From the NCBI RefSeq assembly GCF_900101835.1, contig NZ_FNAF01000009.1, forward strand, positions 27,730 through 73,766: 46,037 nucleotides of DNA, in the 5' to 3' direction. Shown one piece after another: positions 1 to 6,903 of this stretch (positions are counted from its first letter, which is position 1; each line of letters begins with the position of its first letter). The notes under the pieces are model-generated. The model was not told the origin of the DNA, searched no databases, and was given only the letters and a program-made list of their open reading frames with translations. The DNA is from Peptococcus niger (GTDB lineage: Bacteria; Bacillota; Peptococcia; Peptococcales; Peptococcaceae). The position numbers and the translations under genes were made by a program.

Positions 1-2
1 GA

Positions 3-2470
3 GTATTCCCCGCACACGCGGGGGTGATCCTACGCTGTACCGTGTCCGATTCCCCGGTCGTGCGTATTCCCCGCACACGCGGGGGTGATCCTCATTGCCT
101 TGCCCTACAAGTCCGAGCCCTGAAGTATTCCCCGCACACGCGGGGGTGATCCCGCTTGCGACGGTGTGTTCGCCCATTAGGGCCTGTATTCCCCGCACAC
201 GCGGGGGTGATCCTGAGCCGCGAGTTGCCCTACTCCCGGGAAGAAAGTATTCCCCGCACACGCGGGGGTGATCCCACCACCGGCCTGGTGGAATACGTTT
301 TTGCCAAGTATTCCCCGCACACGCGGGGGTGATCCCCAATAATCCAATAGCACCTGCAACAAGAGCAAGTATTCCCCGCACACGCGGGGGTGATCCTCGG
401 CCCGGTAGCTCCGGTGTCTGAGCTTGACTGTATTCCCCGCACACGCGGGGGTGATCCTGCGCCGGAGGGGGTGACGGCAGTCAGCAATACGTATTCCCCG
501 CACACGCGGGGGTGATCCTTCTTGTGATAGTTTTTAAAGATCATCTACGAAGTATTCCCCGCACACGCGGGGGTGATCCCTACTTGCGTGAGCAGACGGG
601 CATCTACTGGATGTATTCCCCGCACACGCGGGGGTGATCCTAAAGCCGCTCTTGAACAAAGCCTTCCTGAAGGTATTCCCCGCACACGCGGGGGTGATCC
701 TGCCGCCCGGGAATTTGCCGAGTATGAGTACGAGTATTCCCCGCACACGCGGGGGTGATCCTATAAAATGACTCTATTTCTTCTTTAGTGGTAAGTATTC
801 CCCGCACACGCGGGGGTGATCCTTCCGGCAGTGGCTGCAGCCGAGTAGCCCATCTGTATTCCCCGCACACGCGGGGGTGATCCTGACGCATGAAGTTGAA
901 AAATAACGTGATATACGTATTCCCCGCACACGCGGGGGTGATCCTTTGCAGAGGTTGCCGGCATGACGCAACAGGAAGTATTCCCCGCACACGCGGGGGT
1001 GATCCCCAAAGCCGAGACCCCTCGACAGAGCACCGGCCGTATTCCCCGCACACGCGGGGGTGATCCCAAGCACCACATTGGATATTTACAGTCATATTCG
1101 TATTCCCCGCACACGCGGGGGTGATCCCGATAGCGATCTCGCAGGTACAGGCCTGCGCAAGTATTCCCCGCACACGCGGGGGTGATCCTAACCGAATCGT
1201 GAGATAAGCTGTTAGGGAGGGGTATTCCCCGCACACGCGGGGGTGATCCTGGCAGATTGGATACGTTCGGACGCCAGGGCGATGTATTCCCCGCACACGC
1301 GGGGGTGATCCCGAAAAATTGAGGAGTAAGTTTTGAATTGGGAAGTATTCCCCGCACACGCGGGGGTGATCCTACAATCGGGTCCACTAGGCCGTCACTC
1401 CTTTCGTATTCCCCGCACACGCGGGGGTGATCCTAGACGTACTATCATCAAGCGGACTTACTTGAAGTATTCCCCGCACACGCGGGGGTGATCCCGGGAT
1501 TCACTGAAGCGGAATGCAAGGAAACGAGTATTCCCCGCACACGCGGGGGTGATCCTGCGTGATTGGATGACGTTTAAAGAAGTGGAGGGTATTCCCCGCA
1601 CACGCGGGGGTGATCCCGGTGTCGATGGTGCGGCGTCCGTAGATGATAAGTATTCCCCGCACACGCGGGGGTGATCCCGTGATTGATATTCACGAGGGGG
1701 AATTGGTCCGGTATTCCCCGCACACGCGGGGGTGATCCCGATATACGTTTCCCAAAATTCCTGCGCCCTATGTATTCCCCGCACACGCGGGGGTGATCCC
1801 GGCAGCTCAAAACCTTGTTTTGGCTTATGTGGGTATTCCCCGCACACGCGGGGGTGATCCTTAGCATGGTTTTTTCTTGCATATTGTGCCATTGTATTCC
1901 CCGCACACGCGGGGGTGATCCTTAATTTGTCGTATACATCGCCAAGCCCGTCCCGTATTCCCCGCACACGCGGGGGTGATCCCCGGTTGATGATTCCGTC
2001 CCTCTCTTCTGCCGGGTATTCCCCGCACACGCGGGGGTGATCCCCTTGCATCATCTTTAAAATTCTTTATGCTGGCGTATTCCCCGCACACGCGGGGGTG
2101 ATCCCAGCACGCTGACCACGCAAGGCAGTAGCTACACGTATTCCCCGCACACGCGGGGGTGATCCTTCTCCAGCCTTGCTTTGCAAGTACTCGTCAAAGT
2201 ATTCCCCGCACACGCGGGGGTGATCCCGTTAGTAGAATACGAAATCGCACACATGAAAAGTATTCCCCGCACACGCGGGGGTGATCCCTCAGCGACGCTC
2301 ATGCCGGATACATCCGCAAAGTATTCCCCGCACACGCGGGGGTGATCCCGCATGAGGATTGGCAGGGACTTAGAAGCCTATGTATTCCCCGCACACGCGG
2401 GGGTGATCCCTCAGCAGCCACTACTGCAGCTCATGGGACAGAGTATTCCCTGCACACGCGGGGGTGATTG
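3..2470 (+). CRISPR. Type I-E-like CRISPR array, 41 repeats and 40 spacers (left end outside window)
   Basis: A 28-base repeat begins GTATTCCCCGCACACGC and ends GGGGGTGATCC, with an inner CCCCGC/GCGGGG palindrome. It recurs every 61 bases from 3 to 2443. One spacer is 32 nt (641-672) and one is 34 nt (1250-1283); the others are 33 nt. Repeats look identical by eye except the last (2443-2470), which has a C-to-T change and ends GATTG. A decayed last repeat marks the leader-distal end, so transcription should run left to right from a leader before base 1. The repeat resembles type I-E repeats such as that of Streptococcus thermophilus CRISPR4, from memory. The 5' handle of a crRNA would end GUGAUCC. 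No cas genes lie in the window. Confidence 0.98.
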
Positions 2471-3006
2471 CTCTTACCGCTGGCGCCGTCGCCACTGGCC
2501 GGCGGTACAAAAGACTGGAAGCCGGCCCCGGTCGGCTTATCACCTGCGGGCGGTTCCTGTGCCTCCGGTTTCTTGGGCTCAAAGAGGTAGGGGCGCTTTT
2601 CCTGCATATGGGCCAGTTGCTTGTCCAGGCCTTCCAGCTTACCGTCTTTGACGATTAAAGCCTCCCGATCAAGCAGTTTTTTGACAATGTCGGCATCGTA
2701 GGCGCCGGACCCGGTCAGGCCCTTGTCTAAAAGGCTGTCAAAGCGCATGTCTTCTAGTTCTTTGACGCTGGCCTTGTACTTATCTTCCCAGTCGCCGGCG
2801 GACTTCTTGATGGCATCAATGTCCATGTCCTTGTAGCCCTTGATGGTTTCATTGGCTTCGGATAGCTGGCTTTGCAGGCTGTCCCGCTCCTTTTTGAGGC
2901 CTTCTGTCTTGTCCTGCTCGGCCTTGATGTCTTTACCGTTTTCTGCCATGATGGCGTCGATTTGCTCTTGCGTCAGGCCTAACTTTTTAAGATCTTCCGT
3001 TTTCAT
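2431..3006 (-). pseudogene. Phage scaffold protein (GP20-like), 3' end replaced by CRISPR repeat
   Basis: From the ATG at 3006, preceded by AAAGGAGAC, the protein begins MKTEDLKKLGLTQEQID and continues as a long charged coiled coil, then a segment ending FVPPASGDGASGKS. This is the pattern of phage minor structural GP20 scaffold proteins, which organise capsid assembly. After residue ~179 the frame runs into the minus strand of CRISPR repeat 2443-2470 (translated HPRVCREY) and stops at 2431. The native C-terminus is therefore missing and the junction is at 2470/2471. It lies downstream of a YjcQ-like gene on the same strand, as in a phage head module. A decayed fragment is more likely than a working scaffold. 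Confidence 0.85.
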
Positions 3007-3091
3007 AAGTATGTCTCCTTTCGCGCCTAGGCTTTTTAGGTCGTCGCCATGACCGGGCGTTCCTGTTTTAGGTCGGGCAACCAAATTTTGG

Positions 3092-3180
3092 CATACAAAA
3101 AAGACCTTTTACCGACTTGTCCAGGTCGTGTGCTTAACCCTGCACGGGAGATAGTGGATCACCTCGCTTAAATGATATCT
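3092..3180 (-). repeat. Inverted copy of conserved phage intergenic block (partner at 8538-8937)
   Basis: Read on the minus strand, this block holds the end of a YjcQ gene, then AAGCGAGGTGATCCAC, CTCCCGTGCAGGGTTAAGCACA and CGACCTGGACAAGTCG, then TAAAAGGTCTTTTTT. The same succession occurs on the plus strand at 8538-8595 and 8895-8930. There it is split by an Fst toxin-antitoxin locus. The two copies are inverted relative to each other and ~5.4 kb apart. Confidence 0.85.
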
Positions 3181-3479
3181 GCTATGCCTTTTGCCAGGTT
3201 GGCAGCTTTTTTCATCATGGAATTTTCCTGCAAGTATTCCAAACCTTTTAAGGTGATACGAGGATGGGATAATTTGATGCCGGCTGGTCTGCCTAAAAGA
3301 GGGATGACCGTAACCCCTTCAATATACCCGTTTTTAACCAGCATAGCCATTAGCTGCTCCCATTTAGGCTTACTAATATCTAGAGTATCGGGCGAAATAG
3401 CTGCAGTGTCAAACTCTTCATACTCCATGGCCTCCCGTAAGATTTTCAAAATGCGGTATATCGTACGAAATTCTTCCAT
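3168..3479 (-). CDS. YjcQ-family phage protein
   Basis: This is a 103-residue protein beginning MEEFRTIYRILKILREAMEYEEFD and ending with a run of SMMKKAANLAKGIADII. The layout fits YjcQ-family proteins, small winged-helix-like proteins common in Firmicute prophages whose function is unknown. AAAGGAG precedes the ATG by a normal distance. It follows a minor-head toxin fragment, its putative immunity gene and a terminator, and precedes the scaffold gene. A diverged, frameshifted homologue lies at 8256-8556 in the opposite orientation. This copy is intact. Confidence 0.8.
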   Translation of the reverse strand: MEEFRTIYRILKILREAMEYEEFDTAAISPDTLDISKPKWEQLMAMLVKNGYIEGVTVIPLLGRPAGIKLSHPRITLKGLEYLQENSMMKKAANLAKGIADII

Positions 3480-3500
3480 AGCCGTCTCCTTTCAACACAA

Positions 3501-3523
3501 AAGCCACCCGAGTTGGGTGGCTT
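3501..3523 (-). terminator. Rho-independent terminator after the JAB-toxin immunity gene
   Basis: AAGCCACCC and GGGTGGCTT form a 9-bp perfect stem with a GAGTT loop. On the minus strand it is followed by TTTTGTGTT. It separates the immunity ORF from the YjcQ gene. Confidence 0.75.
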
Positions 3524-3689
3524 ATGCTAATAATTCTTGTAAAGTGAAATCAGACCAGGCTTTCCCTTTTGTTTTTTTAGCCTCAGAAGCTATTATCTTA
3601 TCGTAATCTGCAACGGTTTTCGAGTCAAAATCCGGGTCGGGCTCGTATTCAGGATAAAAATCTGTATAGCACTTTTGATGTTCTTTCAT
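3522..3689 (-). CDS. Putative immunity protein for the adjacent JAB-like toxin fragment
   Basis: This small acidic ORF of 55 residues begins MKEHQKCYTDFYPEYEPDPD. I chose the ATG at 3689 because it overlaps the stop codon of the upstream toxin-domain ORF by four bases (ATGA), which suggests translational coupling; an upstream ATG at 3704 adds five residues. Small ORFs placed directly after a polymorphic toxin C-terminal domain are usually immunity proteins. That role is inferred from position, because I do not recognise the sequence. A terminator follows at once. Confidence 0.55.
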   Translation of the reverse strand: MKEHQKCYTDFYPEYEPDPDFDSKTVADYDKIIASEAKKTKGKAWSDFTLQELLA

Positions 3690-4250
3690 AGTTTTTCTAC
3701 CCATATCCCGTAATCCCCCTTTAGCTGTTTAAATGCCTTTTTGTATGCCTCAAGGTCATTATACCCTGCTTTTTTATACTTGTCTATGGTTGTGTCAATC
3801 ATTTCCCTGGTCACCGATTTTTTACCGGCTCTATATAGGTAAACGCTGCCATCATGGCAGGCGACAAGACCTATTTCATTGCCATAGTACCCATTAGCAA
3901 CAATATCGCTTCCGCTCGGGGGGAGGTTTGAACCGTGGTTGTGTAAAACTAGCTTGTTAATGTTTTTGGCACGAGCAGCTTCTAGGCTGTGGTTTTTCTC
4001 GACCATGTTGACTACTGTACTATGCGTTTGCACGCCGATCACTTTTTTTGTTTCCATATCAATGACGGACATATCTTCAAACAGCGTTCCCGTACGGTGC
4101 GCTAGCATATCCACAGTCTTTTTATACGCTAATTGGTTTAGTTCTCGATTGTCTGAAATACGATTAAATAAATCTTTATAGGCCACTGAATGAACAACGT
4201 CCCAGGCAACTCTTTGCTCATTATTAAAGCGAGATTTTCTGGAATGCTCA
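3686..4250 (-). pseudogene. C-terminal fragment of phage minor-head (MuF) polymorphic toxin, JAB-like domain
   Basis: The conserved part runs from about FNNEQRVAWDVVHSVAYKDL to the stop at 3686. A mid-region reads LVLHNHGSNLPPSGSDIV, which matches the H-x-H...P-S-x-x-D signature of JAB/MPN metalloprotease-like domains. Such domains occur at the C-terminus of SPP1 gp7/MuF-type minor head proteins in clostridial phages. The MuF domain itself is absent. The upstream part of the open frame lies antisense-frame inside hicB, so the fragment begins at a recombination joint near 4250. Substrate and activity are unknown. Confidence 0.65.
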
Positions 4251-4520
4251 TTATTTTTCGGTGTAGGTATCCATATCCAGGACCAAAAGGTTTGTAAAGC
4301 CGGGCTGGTCTGGGGTAATATCTTGCATACTGCTTGCCGCGGGGATGGCGCGTCCATCTTCTAACTCATCTACCACCCAGCCGGAAGCAGCGTCTGTTGC
4401 CATTTCAACGGCTTCTGCCAGGGTGTTGCCTTCAGAGGTGCAGCCGGGGAGGTCGGGAACGGAAACGGTGTACCCACCGTTCTCAGAGGGATAAAAAATA
4501 GCCGGGTAGGTTAATTTCAT
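4251..4520 (-). CDS. HicB-family antitoxin, C-terminally truncated, no HicA partner
   Basis: This is an 89-residue protein beginning MKLTYPAIFYPSENGGYTVS and containing VPDLPGCTSEGNTLAEAVEMA. That is the RNase H-like partial fold of HicB antitoxins, which neutralise the mRNA-cleaving HicA toxin. AAAGGAG lies 8 bases before the ATG. The frame stops right after DMDTYTEK, where full HicB proteins continue into a DNA-binding tail. The stop coincides with the joint to the JAB-toxin fragment, so the tail was lost by recombination. No hicA ORF lies upstream. A second, diverged hicB follows at 4671-4967. Confidence 0.8.
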   Translation of the reverse strand: MKLTYPAIFYPSENGGYTVSVPDLPGCTSEGNTLAEAVEMATDAASGWVVDELEDGRAIPAASSMQDITPDQPGFTNLLVLDMDTYTEK

Positions 4521-4582
4521 GGTTGTATTCTCCTTTTAATGGTTTTTATACGCATAATGCATATAAAGGCCAAGTAGATGGT

Positions 4583-4670
4583 TTAGCAAAGCTTTTTGAT
4601 TAAAGCATCTTGTAGGACCTTGGAGAAGTTGATGCTGTTTTGCTCAGTTTTTTGTTAAGCAGTGGGGTTG
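4583..4670 (-). pseudogene. Frameshifted C-terminal remnant of the upstream hicB
   Basis: In a frame different from the main hicB ORF, this stretch encodes SINFSKVLQDALIKKLC and a stop at 4583. That is the usual end of the HicB ribbon-helix-helix tail. It directly follows the premature stop at 4671. Confidence 0.6.
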
Positions 4671-4967
4671 TCAGGGCTTTTTTGACCGGCTTGGAGCTAT
4701 TTCTTGCCTGTAAAGGATGGTGTCGATAGGCACGAGGATGACAATATTGCCCTCGTCGATATGAATGTTTGCTATAGGTGACGGTTTCGGGGCCGGCTTG
4801 TTGCGCTCCTCGTAATCAAGAATACAAAGGTTAATATAGTCCGCTGCCATCTCTAAGCATTCGTTAAGGTTCTTGCCTTGGGTACAACCGTCTAAGTCCG
4901 GAATTTCTACAAAGTGGTAGCCCTCTTTGCCTTGGGGGTGAATGATGATGGGATAGGTTGTTTTCAT
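4671..4967 (-). CDS. HicB-family antitoxin with frameshifted tail
   Basis: The 98-residue ORF begins MKTTYPIIIHPQGKEGYHFV and contains IPDLDGCTQGKNLNECLEMA, a typical HicB N-terminal domain. AAGGAGG precedes the ATG at 4967. The frame ends after APSRSKKP. Beyond the stop, other frames still encode HicB-tail-like residues (ALTTP..LNKK, then EQNSINFSKVLQDALIKKL, ending at 4583). The DNA-binding tail therefore appears broken by two frameshifts. No hicA lies beside it. It may retain toxin-binding ability but is probably decaying. Confidence 0.78.
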   Translation of the reverse strand: MKTTYPIIIHPQGKEGYHFVEIPDLDGCTQGKNLNECLEMAADYINLCILDYEERNKPAPKPSPIANIHIDEGNIVILVPIDTILYRQEIAPSRSKKP

Positions 4968-4990
4968 GGGCCATACCTCCTTAACCGGGG

Positions 4991-5113
4991 CTAGCCTTGT
5001 AGCTCCAGTTTTTTGCTGGTGGCTTTTGCCAAGTTTTCGTCGATTCCCTTGTGTTTGGTAAAAGGCTTTTTCAGTGTCGTTTGTAAAAGTTTTTCCGGGC
5101 CTTTTCTCTTCAT
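4991..5113 (-). CDS. Small basic ORF of unknown function
   Basis: This 40-residue ORF (MKRKGPEKLLQTTLKKPF...) ends 23 bases before the second hicB. The position is where hicA would be expected, but the sequence shows neither the HicA glycine-aspartate core nor its conserved histidine, so I do not call it HicA. Its ribosome binding site is weak. It could be the start of a truncated phage gene. Confidence 0.3.
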   Translation of the reverse strand: MKRKGPEKLLQTTLKKPFTKHKGIDENLAKATSKKLELQG

Positions 5114-5184
5114 TAAATATCCCATTTCTATGCTTGAATTATGCGTGTTTACGCGTATTGAATCAATAGGAAAAGGTGAAGTTT

Positions 5185-5298
5185 ATGGAAAGTTTATTTA
5201 TTTCCGAAGGTGATACGCCATTGCCTGTGCAGGGTTACGCCTACTTGCAGAACAGGCAAGTGGGGGCGAGCAAGCCCATAAACAGAAAATGCTCTTGA
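5185..5298 (+). CDS. Small ORF of unknown function upstream of yefM
   Basis: This 37-residue ORF begins MESLFISEGDTPLPVQGYAY after a GGTGAAG sequence at a plausible distance. It overlaps two inverted repeats (5220-5260 and 5283-5311). It may be a truncated gene start or simply lie over a structured RNA. I do not recognise the protein. Confidence 0.3.
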   Translation: MESLFISEGDTPLPVQGYAYLQNRQVGASKPINRKCS

Positions 5299-5335
5299 GG
5301 GGTATTTTCTGCTGGATTTCTTCCTTAAATCGGCA

Positions 5336-5364
5336 TTGACGTACAAGATATTGTACCTTATAAT
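5336..5364 (+). promoter_or_regulatory. yefM-yoeB promoter with overlapping palindromic operator
   Basis: TTGACG (5336-5341) and TATAAT (5359-5364) are spaced by 17 bases. The spacer carries the near-perfect palindrome GTACAAGATATTGTAC (5341-5356). YefM-type antitoxins are known to bind palindromes with a TGTACA-like core, so autorepression at this site is likely. Confidence 0.75.
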
Positions 5365-5387
5365 GGGCGTATAAGGGGGTTATAAAG

Positions 5388-5642
5388 ATGATTGCCATCA
5401 ATTATTCGCAGTTTCGCGGTAATATGAAAGAGCACCTTGATCAAGTCACCGATGATTTTGAAACGCTGGTGGTTACCAGGAAAGAGAATAAAAATGTTGT
5501 AGTTATTTCCGAAGAAAGCTACAATAACATGTTGGAGAATATCCACGTTATGGGCAATAAAGAGAACTTTGACTGGCTGATGGAATCAAAGGCCCAGTTG
5601 GAAGCCGGAAATATTGTCAGCAGGGATTTAACCGATGTATAG
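5388..5642 (+). CDS. yefM: YefM/Phd-family antitoxin
   Basis: This 84-residue protein begins MIAINYSQFRGNMKEHLDQV. It has the YefM/Phd N-terminal DNA-binding fold (TDDFETLVVTRKENKNVVVIS) and an acidic, probably disordered tail that would wrap the toxin. GGGGG lies just upstream of the ATG. It neutralises the YoeB endoribonuclease encoded next, whose start overlaps its end by 8 bases. A consensus promoter and palindromic operator precede it, so autoregulation is expected. The gene looks intact although its neighbours are decaying. Confidence 0.92.
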   Translation: MIAINYSQFRGNMKEHLDQVTDDFETLVVTRKENKNVVVISEESYNNMLENIHVMGNKENFDWLMESKAQLEAGNIVSRDLTDV

Positions 5643-5898
5643 GCGGTTTACTGAAAACGCTTGGAAGGACTACACCTATTGGCAAACAGAAGATAGAAAA
5701 ACATTGAAACGCATTAACAAGTTACTTGAAGATATCGAGCGAAACGGACATGGAGGCATCGGCAAACCGGAGCCACTAACCGGGGCTCTAAGTGGCTTTT
5801 GGAGCCGACGTATCAACGAAAAAGACCGGTTGATTTATCGGATATCGGGAGAAAACATAGATATTTTGGCGTGTAGATACCATTATAGTGATAAATAG
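5635..5898 (+). CDS. yoeB: YoeB-family mRNA interferase toxin
   Basis: This 87-residue RelE/YoeB-fold toxin starts MYRRFTENAWKDYTYWQTED and ends IDILACRYHYSDK. The C-terminal R-Y-H-Y tail carries the catalytic histidine and tyrosine of the family. Residues GKPEPLTGALSGFWSRRI form the conserved substrate-binding region. YoeB cleaves mRNA in the ribosomal A site when freed from YefM. The coding sequence overlaps yefM by 8 bases, the normal antitoxin-toxin order. No defect is visible. Confidence 0.93.
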   Translation: MYRRFTENAWKDYTYWQTEDRKTLKRINKLLEDIERNGHGGIGKPEPLTGALSGFWSRRINEKDRLIYRISGENIDILACRYHYSDK

Positions 5899-5952
5899 AC
5901 CAGGTCACGCATGCTATGAGCTGACAAGCACAAAAATGCCCCTCGACCACTA

Positions 5953-5999
5953 TGAACTGCCTCCCCTTTCTTGGACCCTAAGAAAGGGGAGGCAGTTCA
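5953..5999. mobile_element. 47-bp solo palindrome made of two IS-type terminal repeats
   Basis: TGAACTGCCTCCCCTTTC is followed by TTGGACCCTAAG and then GAAAGGGGAGGCAGTTCA, an almost perfect inverted repeat across all 47 bases. Each arm matches the right end of the IS150-like element at 9166-10613 (10583-10613). It looks like two IS ends brought together with the transposase lost. It could also act as a terminator for yoeB. Confidence 0.7.
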
Positions 6000-6018
6000 A
6001 TGAGCGGGGTTTATTTTG

Positions 6019-6243
6019 TCATTCTTCCATTGGACTATTATCGTTATCCAGCTTTTGCGGGTAGCAAGCTTCCCGCAAGGCGATGAGCTCTTTTAGCTCT
6101 GCCAAATCTTCATCAGTTGCATCTTTGCGAATGAAAGATCGGGCTGTTCCTCTCTTGCTAATGTAACTGCGACGGGCTTTGTTTTTTTCATTCCAGCGTT
6201 TTTGTGCTTCTGGGTTGTAAACAGATTTTCTTTTTTCTGCCAT
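6019..6243 (-). CDS. Small basic protein of unknown function (third gene of a small-ORF cluster)
   Basis: This 74-residue protein begins MAEKRKSVYNPEAQKRWNEK and contains KRGTARSFIRKDATDEDLAELKELI. It has a highly basic N-terminal half and a helical acidic C-terminal half, as in small plasmid- or phage-borne DNA-binding or antitoxin-like proteins. AGAGGTG precedes the ATG by 7 bases. The preceding gene ends five bases upstream, so the three small ORFs at 6019-6488 form one transcription unit. I do not recognise a family. Confidence 0.6.
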   Translation of the reverse strand: MAEKRKSVYNPEAQKRWNEKNKARRSYISKRGTARSFIRKDATDEDLAELKELIALREACYPQKLDNDNSPMEE

Positions 6244-6247
6244 TCAA

Positions 6248-6331
6248 TCACCTCTTTTTTAGGGCTAAGACCAGGGCGGTAACACTGATAGCAAAGGCAA
6301 TGACGCTAATAATAAAGGTTACAGTTTCCAT
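6248..6331 (-). CDS. 27-residue single-pass membrane peptide
   Basis: The ORF METVTFIISVIAFAISVTA...ALKKR is one hydrophobic helix with a basic end, like holin-like or type I toxin peptides. Its ATG lies one base after the stop codon of the 51-residue ORF upstream and has no strong ribosome binding site, so translational coupling is likely. It is too short to assign with confidence. Confidence 0.5.
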   Translation of the reverse strand: METVTFIISVIAFAISVTALVLALKKR

Positions 6332-6332
6332 T

Positions 6333-6488
6333 TTATTTAATGAATGATATACTTACTTCCTCCGAGGGGGGGCTTATTCGCTCTCCGTTTTTCTGGTCTT
6401 TCTTCAGGCTACTTATTAAGCTGATTATTGCCGTGGATAGATTTGTCAGCGCTGTAGCAAGAAGAAGGATTTTTGTTATATCATCCAT
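6333..6488 (-). CDS. 51-residue single-pass membrane protein (first gene of small-ORF cluster)
   Basis: MDDITKILLLATALTNLSTA is followed by IISLISSLKKDQKNGE and a polar tail. One transmembrane helix spans roughly residues 5-27. The ribosome binding site AAGGAGGTGA before the ATG at 6488 is the strongest in this region, which argues that the ORF is real. It leads a three-gene unit with the 27-residue and 74-residue ORFs. Function is unknown; phage lysis-related or membrane-toxin roles are possible. Confidence 0.55.
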   Translation of the reverse strand: MDDITKILLLATALTNLSTAIISLISSLKKDQKNGERISPPSEEVSISFIK

Positions 6489-6660
6489 ATTTCTTCACCT
6501 CCTTGTTTTTACTCGGTTAGGTTATTTCCCCTTCCTGTACTTATAATATAATATGGCACGGGCACTATTTCGACGGTTTTTATAAATTTTTTAAAAACTT
6601 TTTTCGCTTGTGGTAAGGCTGTCTACTGCGACTGAGATGGATAAAAGATTGGCTAAATGT

Positions 6661-6810
6661 ACCCCCAAAGTGCAACCGGGGGTGATCCTAATAGAAAAGT
6701 TGACCTGGCCGCCATCAGTGAGTATTCCCCGCACACGCGGGGGTGATTCCGGCTTTATCGACGGCACGCGGCTATTCGATGCGTATTCCCCGCACACGCG
6801 GGGTTAGCCC
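6661..6810 (+). CRISPR. Detached CRISPR fragment, three repeats and two spacers
   Basis: Repeats lie at 6661-6688, 6722-6749 and 6783-6810, again with 61-base period and 33-nt spacers. The first keeps only the right half (CCGGGGGTGATCC); its left half is unrelated. The middle one differs by a single base near the end (GATTC). The last keeps its first 21 bases and then runs into a phage gene. Orientation matches the main array, so this is the displaced tail of that array. Confidence 0.93.
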
Positions 6811-6903
6811 AATACAGCAAAAAGCCAAATCATCCAGGAAAAAATAAGGGCTTTAGCCAATAAAGAAGCAACCCACCAAGATTCAAATGCGTTTGCTATT
6901 GAG

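Noticed and set aside
177-2353. Many overlapping frames translating HPRVCGEY/ITPACAGNT repeats
   Set aside because: They are translations of CRISPR repeats and spacers in all frames, without ribosome binding sites, and are not genes.
31-2442. Search for spacers matching DNA elsewhere in the window (self-targeting)
   Set aside because: Reading by eye I found no full match. A proper alignment search would be needed to exclude it.
3143-3160. GAGGTGATCC (minus strand) and its copy at 8559-8570 resemble the end of the CRISPR repeat
   Set aside because: Only about eight bases match and there is no palindrome or 61-base spacing. It belongs to the conserved phage block.
4991-5113. Possible hicA upstream of hicB
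   Set aside because: Position fits, but the sequence lacks the HicA conserved glycine-tryptophan and histidine pattern.
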